From the NCBI GenBank assembly GCA_022564535.1, contig JADFLD010000073.1, positions 1 through 7,872 on the forward strand: a stretch of 7,872 nucleotides of DNA, in the 5' to 3' direction. Both the position numbers and the translations under genes were made by a program. How positions within the stretch are numbered: position 1 is the first letter of the stretch; each line of letters begins with the position of its first letter. Shown in pieces: positions 1 through 4,776 of the stretch. The notes under the pieces were generated by a model. The model saw only the letters and a list, made by a program, of their open reading frames with translations. It was not told the DNA's origin and searched no databases. Source of the stretch: Gemmatimonadota bacterium. Lineage in GTDB: Bacteria > Gemmatimonadota > Gemmatimonadetes > Longimicrobiales > UBA6960.

Positions 1-2
1 AG

Positions 3-647
3 ATGTTCGTGGCAGCTGGTGTTGTCCTGGTAGCAGCGGCCTGTGGTGGGGGCCATGTCGAGCCGGTCCCACCGGCCTTCCAGGCTGCGCTTACCGGACT
101 CTGGGGCCTGAACGAAGAGCTCAGTGAGAACCTTCAGGATATGGTCGGGGGCGGGCGGGGGGTGGAAGGTCAGCCGGGACCTGGTGGGCGCGGTGCCAGA
201 GGCGGAACGGGCGGCCGGGGAGGGTCGGGTGGCTCTGGGAGCTCGGGTCGTGGTGGGGCAGGGCGAGGCCGTCCGGGCGGCGCTCCCCCTCCCGGGGCGG
301 AGCCTGCGCAGATGCAGGCTGCGATGCGGGCGCTTCGGCCCGCCCGACGCATCAATATCGAGCTATCCGATAGCACCGTGGTTCTTCGACTCAACCGGCA
401 ACAACCGTTGTCGCTTCGGCTCGACGGCGCGGATACGGAGTTCGAGTTGGGACCGGACGCGCACGTGAAGGCCAGGGCCGTGTGGAAGGACGATACGCTG
501 CGGATGCGACGGAAGTTCGATCAGATCACCATCACGGAGAGCTATGCGTTGGTCTCCGGCACCGACCGGATGGAAGTGATTGTCGAGTCGAGTCTCGGAG
601 GGCGCCGTATCAGGGTGACGCGCGTCTACGATCGCGTCGGCAACTGA
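3..647 (+). CDS. Predicted lipoprotein with Gly/Arg-rich linker, function unknown (start uncertain)
   Basis: The ATG at 3 gives 214 residues. A hydrophobic N-terminus ends in a lipobox-like VAAAC with Cys14, followed by Gly residues, so a lipid-anchored exported protein is likely. The leader is only 13 residues and has no Lys or Arg, so the real start may lie upstream of the window. Residues 22-48 are a short ordinary segment (PPAFQAALTGLWGLNEEL region). Residues 49-98 are a low-complexity Gly/Arg/Ser/Pro linker with several RGG-like steps. Residues 115-214 look like a compact beta-rich domain of alternating hydrophobic strands ending in RVTRVYDRVGN. From memory, similar C-terminal domains occur in uncharacterised proteins of Gemmatimonadota and Acidobacteriota. 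No catalytic motif is visible and I do not recognise the family. The gene ends 25 bp before thrC on the same strand, but nothing in it points to threonine metabolism. Confidence 0.6.
   Translation: MFVAAGVVLVAAACGGGHVEPVPPAFQAALTGLWGLNEELSENLQDMVGGGRGVEGQPGPGGRGARGGTGGRGGSGGSGSSGRGGAGRGRPGGAPPPGAEPAQMQAAMRALRPARRINIELSDSTVVLRLNRQQPLSLRLDGADTEFELGPDAHVKARAVWKDDTLRMRRKFDQITITESYALVSGTDRMEVIVESSLGGRRIRVTRVYDRVGN
144..281 (+). repeat. G-rich low-complexity tract encoding the Gly/Arg linker, with tandem G-quadruplex motif
   Basis: This stretch encodes the Gly/Arg/Ser-rich linker of the lipoprotein and is strongly G-biased on the coding strand. Eight runs of three or more G lie at 209-211, 217-220, 222-224, 227-229, 237-239, 245-247, 255-258 and 261-263. 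All are separated by loops of 1 to 7 bases, which meets the usual quadruplex pattern twice in tandem. Whether it folds is not shown by sequence alone. Confidence 0.6.
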
Positions 648-666
648 GATGTCGCGCGGCTAGATT
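637..666 (+). promoter_or_regulatory. Candidate thrC promoter giving a leaderless mRNA
   Basis: TAGATT at 661-666 matches four of six bases of the -10 consensus. TCGGCA at 637-642, 18 bp further upstream, matches four of six of the -35 consensus. The expected transcription start, about 7 bases after the -10 box, falls on the A of the thrC ATG at 673. No Shine-Dalgarno sequence is visible before that ATG, which is consistent with a leaderless transcript. Both boxes are weak, and thrC could instead be read through from the gene upstream. Confidence 0.3.
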
Positions 667-672
667 CCGCGC
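654..672 (+). promoter_or_regulatory. Inverted repeat abutting the thrC start codon
   Basis: GCGCGG at 654-659 and CCGCGC at 667-672 are perfect 6-base arms around a 7-base loop, CTAGATT. In a read-through mRNA this all-GC hairpin would end directly against the ATG at 673 and could limit initiation. As DNA it could be a protein site overlapping the candidate -10 box. Short GC palindromes also arise by chance in GC-rich DNA. Confidence 0.35.
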
Positions 673-2028
673 ATGAGCACTTTCACGAGCACGCGGGGGT
701 CCGACCCGGTCCCGTCCAGTGAGGCCGTGCTCCGAGGTCTCGCGCCTGACGGGGGGTTGTACGTGCCGGTGGAGATCCCGGTGCTACCGCCAATCTCTTT
801 CGAGGCCCCGACGGGGGAGGGGTCCGATGAAACGGTGCGTGGCCAAGTCGTTCGCGTGGCCCATTGGGCTGCACCGGTGCTCTTCCCCGACGTGCCGGGG
901 GCGACGGTGGCCCGGGTCGTCGAGCGCGCGCTCACGTTCCCCATCCCGCTGGTGGAGGTCGAGCCGGGACGATTCGTCCTGGAGCTCTTTCACGGCCCGA
1001 CGCACGCCTTCAAGGACGTCGGGGCTCGATTCATGGCTGCGTTGATGGTCGAGCTCGGCGTTGGCGAGACCAGATCGCGTACGATACTCGTCGCAACGTC
1101 GGGCGACACCGGCGGCGCCGTGGCCGACGCTTTCCACGGCCTCGAGGGATACCGGGTCGTCGTGCTCTTCCCCCGCGAGGGCGTCAGCGTGCGTCAGCGC
1201 CGCCAAATGACCACGCTCGGCGGAAACGTGCACGCGCTCGCAGTGCGGGGGACCTTCGACGACTGCCAGCGCATGGTCAAGGACGCCTTCCTCGACACAT
1301 CGCTCGGCGAGCGGTACGGACTCACCTCTGCCAACTCGATCAACATCGCGCGCCTACTCCCGCAGACCCTATACTTTGCATATGCTGCGATATGTGTTGC
1401 GCGGCGTGTGGCGGATCGGGGAGGTGGCGTGGATGCCGACAGCGTACGTCCGCGGTTCGTCGTTCCTTCGGGAAACCTCGGCAACCTTTGCGCGGGCCTG
1501 CTTGCGCAGCGGGCGGGCATGGCGTCATCCGGCTTCATCGCGGCGTCCAACACGAACCGGGCGTTCGTCGACTTTCTCGCCGGAGACGGGTACGAGCCAC
1601 GACCCTCGATCTCCACGGCCTCCAACGCGATGGACGTGGGTGCCCCGAGCAATCTGGAGCGCATTCTCTGGTTGTACGATGACGACGCCGGCGCACTACG
1701 GCGCGATGTCGTCGGTGTCTCCGTAACGGACGATCAGACGACGCGGTGCATCGCCGAAGTATACGAGCGCACCGGATACGTTCTGGATCCACATTCGGCG
1801 GTAGCGTTTGCGGCTTCGAGGCGACATGATGTTGCTTCCGACAAACCCGCTGTCATTCTGGCGACCGCCCATCCGGCAAAATTCCCGGATATCGTCGAGG
1901 CGGCCATCGGAAAAGAGATCCCGCTCCCGCCGGGGCTGGCCCGAACACCCAGCAAGAGCGAGCACATGCACGAAATCGAAGCGACACTTCCCGCGTTGAG
2001 CATCGAGTTGGAGGCGCTCCCGACATGA
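673..2028 (+). CDS. thrC: Threonine synthase
   Basis: This cytoplasmic PLP enzyme converts O-phospho-L-homoserine and water to L-threonine and phosphate, the last step of threonine synthesis. The 451-residue product opens with STRG and LAPDGGLYVP, typical of the family N-terminus. HGPTHAFKDVGARF at 107-120 carries the expected PLP-binding Lys114. SGDTGGAVADAF follows at 143-154, PSGNLGNL at 265-272 is the phosphate-binding loop, and STASNAMDVGAPSNLER lies near 314-330. HPAKFP is at 400-405 near the C-terminus. These motifs and the length fit the longer E. coli/yeast-type branch of threonine synthases. The ATG at 673 is chosen because the start of the product aligns with family starts, although no ribosome binding site is visible. 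The 3' end overlaps thrB by 4 bp. No leader peptide or attenuator fits in the 25 bp upstream. Confidence 0.96.
   Translation: MSTFTSTRGSDPVPSSEAVLRGLAPDGGLYVPVEIPVLPPISFEAPTGEGSDETVRGQVVRVAHWAAPVLFPDVPGATVARVVERALTFPIPLVEVEPGRFVLELFHGPTHAFKDVGARFMAALMVELGVGETRSRTILVATSGDTGGAVADAFHGLEGYRVVVLFPREGVSVRQRRQMTTLGGNVHALAVRGTFDDCQRMVKDAFLDTSLGERYGLTSANSINIARLLPQTLYFAYAAICVARRVADRGGGVDADSVRPRFVVPSGNLGNLCAGLLAQRAGMASSGFIAASNTNRAFVDFLAGDGYEPRPSISTASNAMDVGAPSNLERILWLYDDDAGALRRDVVGVSVTDDQTTRCIAEVYERTGYVLDPHSAVAFAASRRHDVASDKPAVILATAHPAKFPDIVEAAIGKEIPLPPGLARTPSKSEHMHEIEATLPALSIELEALPT
2010..2014 (+). promoter_or_regulatory. Ribosome binding site of thrB inside thrC
   Basis: GGAGG lies 10 bases before the thrB ATG at 2025, within the last codons of thrC. 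With the ATGA overlap it supports this start and translational coupling of the two genes. Confidence 0.7.
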
Positions 2029-2948
2029 CGGAGTTGGCTGCCGCTCGTGTTCGGGTACCGTGCTCGACCTCGAATATCGGGTCGGGCTACGACACGATCG
2101 GTCTCGCGCTGAACCGGTTCTTGGATGCCTCTTTCGAGCCGGCTGATGGTGGCGGGCTGACGGTCGAGCGCACCGGTACGTTGGAGTTCCTGACCGACGA
2201 GACGGAGCCCGACCTCGTTGCGACCATCTTCGCCAGGGAGCTTGCGCGCGAGCGCATCGAGCCCTCGGGCACGCTCCGCCTGAGGTCGACGATTCCGATC
2301 GCGAGAGGGTTGGGAGCATCGGCGACCGCCGTGCTGGCGGGCTTCGATCTCGCCCGCGCCGTCCGGGGGAAGCCCCAGGACGACCAGGCGACGTTTGAAG
2401 CCGCGTTGCGCTTCGAGGGGCACGGCGACAATGCGGCACCCTGTCTCTTCGGGGGCTTGCGCGCGGTGGCGGTCACGGCGGACGGGCCCGTCGTCATGGG
2501 TCTCCCGCTGAGCGAGAAGGTCGGTTTCGCATACGCGGCTCCCGCAGCCGGTGTCTCCACCAAGGAGGCGCGTGCCCAGCTGCCGAAGCAGGTGACGCAC
2601 AAGATCGCCGCGGCGTCGCTCGGCCGTATCGTCGCGCTTGTGAGAGGTTTGGCCGAAGGAAGCCCCGATCTCATCCGGATCGGCGTCAAAGACGAGCTTC
2701 ACGTCCCGCATCGGTTGTCACTCATTCCGAGTGTGATGGCGGCCATGTCGGCCGGTACGGATGCCGGTGCCTGGGCGGTAACCATTTCGGGGGCGGGCTC
2801 GGGCCTCATCGCCATGTGTGATCCCGACGACGCTTCAGCCGTCGCGGCAGCGATGCACGAGGTGTTCGACGCGGGCACCGGCAACCCGGAGTGCGTCGGC
2901 TTCGCCGTACGCCCGTGTGGAGATGGGCTGCGAAGGGTGGATCCCTAG
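2025..2948 (+). CDS. thrB: Homoserine kinase (GHMP kinase family)
   Basis: This enzyme phosphorylates L-homoserine with ATP to O-phospho-L-homoserine, the substrate of the adjacent ThrC. The 307 residues are a normal length for the family. All three GHMP kinase motifs are visible: VPCSTSNIGSGYDTIGLAL at 11-29, the ATP-binding PIARGLGASATAV at 91-103, and ISGAGSGLIA at 254-263. EGHGDNAAPCLFGG at 131-144 corresponds to the homoserine kinase EGHPDNVAP segment. The start is fixed by GGAGG at 2010-2014 and by the ATGA overlap with the thrC stop, which implies one mRNA and coupled translation. The order thrC-thrB without thrA means aspartokinase/homoserine dehydrogenase must be encoded elsewhere. 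The TAG stop shares a CTAG with the stop of the convergent gene. Confidence 0.96.
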   Translation: MTELAAARVRVPCSTSNIGSGYDTIGLALNRFLDASFEPADGGGLTVERTGTLEFLTDETEPDLVATIFARELARERIEPSGTLRLRSTIPIARGLGASATAVLAGFDLARAVRGKPQDDQATFEAALRFEGHGDNAAPCLFGGLRAVAVTADGPVVMGLPLSEKVGFAYAAPAAGVSTKEARAQLPKQVTHKIAAASLGRIVALVRGLAEGSPDLIRIGVKDELHVPHRLSLIPSVMAAMSAGTDAGAWAVTISGAGSGLIAMCDPDDASAVAAAMHEVFDAGTGNPECVGFAVRPCGDGLRRVDP

Positions 2949-4243
2949 CTTCCTACTCCACGGCATCCCCAGGACAAGTAGGCCGTGCTCATGATGCGGC
3001 CGGCGAGGAACGCCGAGAACGCCGCAGTCACGCCGACGAGGTCCAGGCCCCAGCCCAACGCGACGAACGTGATCGCCACGGTCGTGACCTCGAGAAGGCT
3101 CGCGACCGTGATGTGGTGCGTGCGCCGGCTCTCTACGAGGATCGCGCGCTGCAGAGAGAGCAGAACCGACAGCGCCGGAAGTAGGACGAGAATGCGCGTG
3201 GGCGGGAGCGCGAATGCGGCCAGCTCCGTGCTCAGGCCCGAGATCGTGCTGAAGTAGAAGCCGGACAAAGGGGTGAACGCGACCAGCGCGAGCCCGGAGG
3301 TCGTCGCCGCTCCGAGCCACATCGCGAAGCGGCGCAGTTCCGCGAGGTGCTCGAACCGGTTCCCCATGAGCGCGATGGCCGTGTCCTGATAGGCGAGGCC
3401 CATCGATCTGAAGAAGAACGAGAGCGAGTGCACGACAGGGAAGACCGCGAGCGACTCGATGGGCGCAATGCTGCGGCCCATGAAGAAGATGAGGAGGGGC
3501 TGAATCGTGAGCCCGATGAGTGACGTCAGCGCGAGGGGGTAGTAGAACCTGGCGATGTCCCTGTATCTGATGTCGCGAGGCTCACCCTCATCGATCTCGC
3601 CGGCGAGGATCGACCGCACCGTGGCGGCGGCCATGAAACGCGCCGCGACTGCCTCGACGGTCACACCGGTCGCGAGGGCGAGGGCGCCCACCCATGCGCC
3701 CGGCATCTCGAGGATGAAGAAGCCGACGAGCGCGGCGATCGTCATCGCGACGAGCCGTATCACGGTTCCGTAGGCGACGAGCCTCGTCTTCCCGGAGCGG
3801 ATGAGTACACCCTGGAGAAAGCGACGGTACCCGATGGCGCTCGGCCACGGCAGCATGAACCAGAGCGCTCCGTAGGTGAGGTCGGAGACCTCGCGTGGCA
3901 CCCCCATGCCGGTCACGATCAGAGTCTCGTAGACCTGCGGAATGAGCAGGACGAGAAGAAGCACCGTCGTCCCGAGGCAGAGCGCTCGGGCGAAGTTGCG
4001 AAGCTTGATGAAGCTTATGCGGTCCTTCACCACCGACGTCGCCGCGCTCATCAACATGATTACGGGCGCCTCGATGAGGATGGCGAGTGCGAATGCGACG
4101 CCGTGGGCGGCGAGGTTGAACGTCGGATCCGGTAGGCGCGCGATGATTGCTGCGAGGAACGGCCCCTCCGACGCCATCATGACCCACGTCGCCGCGAGCG
4201 GGGTCCAGAACAGGAGAATCGAACGTTGGGAGCGCTTCTTCAC
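2945..4243 (-). CDS. Polytopic membrane transporter, MATE/flippase-like, possibly ANKH-related
   Basis: The 432-residue protein is strongly hydrophobic, with about 12 predicted membrane segments. They form two bundles of roughly equal size (residues 8-210 and 230-425) joined by an acidic cytoplasmic-type linker around 214-230 (GEIDEGEPRD). This layout fits the MOP superfamily of MATE exporters and polysaccharide or lipid flippases. The start of the second bundle (FYYPLAL at 233-239), the segment FMLPWPSAIGYRRFLQGVL at 129-147 and the C-terminal GVTAAFSAFLAGR recall the eukaryotic ANKH protein, an exporter of ATP, citrate and pyrophosphate. That likeness is from memory and unaligned, and the substrate cannot be read from sequence. 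The start is a GTG at 4243 followed by basic KKRSQR. The reading frame stays open upstream, but no clear ribosome binding site is visible. The gene converges on thrB and shares its CTAG stop. Confidence 0.7.
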   Translation of the reverse strand: MKKRSQRSILLFWTPLAATWVMMASEGPFLAAIIARLPDPTFNLAAHGVAFALAILIEAPVIMLMSAATSVVKDRISFIKLRNFARALCLGTTVLLLVLLIPQVYETLIVTGMGVPREVSDLTYGALWFMLPWPSAIGYRRFLQGVLIRSGKTRLVAYGTVIRLVAMTIAALVGFFILEMPGAWVGALALATGVTVEAVAARFMAAATVRSILAGEIDEGEPRDIRYRDIARFYYPLALTSLIGLTIQPLLIFFMGRSIAPIESLAVFPVVHSLSFFFRSMGLAYQDTAIALMGNRFEHLAELRRFAMWLGAATTSGLALVAFTPLSGFYFSTISGLSTELAAFALPPTRILVLLPALSVLLSLQRAILVESRRTHHITVASLLEVTTVAITFVALGWGLDLVGVTAAFSAFLAGRIMSTAYLSWGCRGVGS

Positions 4244-4368
4244 GGGATCCGGTGGGCTTTGTGCTGCTGCGTGAGGCGCACAGCCGTGGAGTCTCGCTAC
4301 TTCCGCCAGTGGGGTGAAGGGGTGGGGTACTGCGTGTGCGCCGGGATCTGCGCGGAAGGGCTAGACGC

Positions 4369-4381
4369 CTAGCGTTGCTAG
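4369..4381 (+). promoter_or_regulatory. Operator-like inverted repeat, copy 1
   Basis: CTAGCGTTGCTAG has perfect 5-base inverted arms around GTT. It overlaps the candidate -35 box at 4375-4380, so a bound protein would block RNA polymerase. A near-identical copy lies 43 bp downstream. The likely ligand, by position, is the PadR-type protein encoded next to it; this is inference. Confidence 0.45.
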
Positions 4382-4403
4382 TCATGGCGGGTTCTGCTAT
4401 GGT
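4375..4403 (+). promoter_or_regulatory. Promoter of the PadR-permease operon
   Basis: TTGCTA at 4375-4380 and TATGGT at 4398-4403 each match four of six consensus bases and are separated by exactly 17 bp. A TG at 4395-4396, one base before the -10 box, makes an extended -10. The predicted start is near 4410, leaving a leader of about 30 bases with GAGG at 4431-4434 as ribosome binding site for the ATG at 4440. Confidence 0.5.
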
Positions 4404-4411
4404 ATCGTGCA

Positions 4412-4424
4412 CTAGCGATGTTAG
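4412..4424 (+). promoter_or_regulatory. Operator-like inverted repeat, copy 2
   Basis: CTAGCGATGTTAG repeats the pattern of copy 1 (CTAGCGNNGYTAG) with one mismatch in its arms. It lies just downstream of the predicted transcription start. The two centres, 4375 and 4418, are 43 bp apart, about four helical turns, so they would face the same side of the DNA. Confidence 0.45.
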
Positions 4425-4439
4425 CCATACGAGGCGGCC

Positions 4440-4769
4440 ATGTCGAAGGATGTTCTTGGCGAGTTCGAACACCAGGTGATGCTGGCGATCCTACGGCTCG
4501 GGCGTGAGTCGTACTCGGTCCCGCTCGTGCTGGAGTTGGAAGAGACGACGGAGAGAGATGTGGCTCCAGCGGCGGTCTATATCGCCCTCCGCCGCATGGA
4601 AGCCAAAGGTCTCCTCACGTCGCGGATGACCCGAGCGAACGCGGACGAGGGAGGGCGAGAGCGACGGTACTTCGCCCTCACCCGAGAGGGCATGGTCCGG
4701 CTGCGGGATTCGCGCCGGACGTTCGTGCGGTTGTGGGAAGGCGTTGCCGCGACGCTCGACCAGGTCTGA
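4440..4769 (+). CDS. PadR family transcriptional regulator
   Basis: The 109-residue protein fits a PadR-type winged-helix repressor without a long C-terminal domain. The N-terminal helix (LGEFEHQVMLAILRLG, 6-21) leads into the DNA-binding helices. VAPAAVYIALRRMEAKGLL at 41-59 is the recognition-helix region, and the wing ends in the family signature GGRERRYFALTREG around 71-84. A helix at 85-107 probably contributes to dimerisation. PadR proteins often repress their own operon and are released by small ligands; the ligand here is unknown. GAGG lies 5 bases before the ATG. The permease gene begins 7 bases after the stop, so the two are almost certainly co-transcribed. Short PadR genes next to large orphan permeases are a recurrent arrangement in Acidobacteriota and Gemmatimonadota. 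Confidence 0.92.
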   Translation: MSKDVLGEFEHQVMLAILRLGRESYSVPLVLELEETTERDVAPAAVYIALRRMEAKGLLTSRMTRANADEGGRERRYFALTREGMVRLRDSRRTFVRLWEGVAATLDQV

Positions 4770-4773
4770 GGGG
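4768..4773 (+). promoter_or_regulatory. Ribosome binding site that sets the permease start
   Basis: GAGGGG overlaps the padR-type stop codon, and its GAGG core lies 5 bases before the ATG at 4777. This supports the ATG over an in-frame TTG at 4744, which has no such site and would overlap the regulator gene. Confidence 0.6.
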
Positions 4774-4776
4774 CTG

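Larger units (their letters stand above)
4244..4439. promoter_or_regulatory. Divergent intergenic region between membrane protein and padR-type gene
   Basis: The 196 bp hold the control region of the rightward PadR operon in their right third (4361-4439). The left part, 4244-4360, has a G-rich run (GGGGTGAAGGGGTGGGG at 4311-4327) and no recognisable promoter for the leftward gene. No small gene or RNA gene was recognised. Confidence 0.6.

Noticed and set aside
170..394. Pro-rich minus-strand frame of 74 codons
   Set aside because: It is simply the complement of the Gly-rich linker coding tract.
1734..2711. Long open frame of 325 codons on the minus strand across thrC and thrB
   Set aside because: It is antisense to two well-supported enzymes, is Arg-rich with no recognisable domain, and is typical of shadow frames in GC-rich DNA.
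4125..4257. Imperfect direct repeat GGATCCGGTRGGC at 4125-4137 and 4245-4257
   Set aside because: One copy is coding and one is intergenic, with no further copies or flanking mobile-element features; chance is likely at this length and GC content.
4311..4327. G-rich run as a G-quadruplex in the intergenic region
   Set aside because: Only three G4 tracts are close together; the next G-run is too far away for a standard intramolecular quadruplex.
3588..4472. 294-codon minus-strand frame overlapping the membrane-protein gene and the PadR promoter
   Set aside because: The predicted product is Arg/Pro-rich and shows no domain, whereas the overlapping frame encodes a clear polytopic membrane protein.
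4744..4776. TTG at 4744 as start of the permease, adding 11 residues
   Set aside because: It overlaps the regulator gene and lacks a ribosome binding site; the ATG at 4777 has GAGGGG upstream and gives the usual prefix start.
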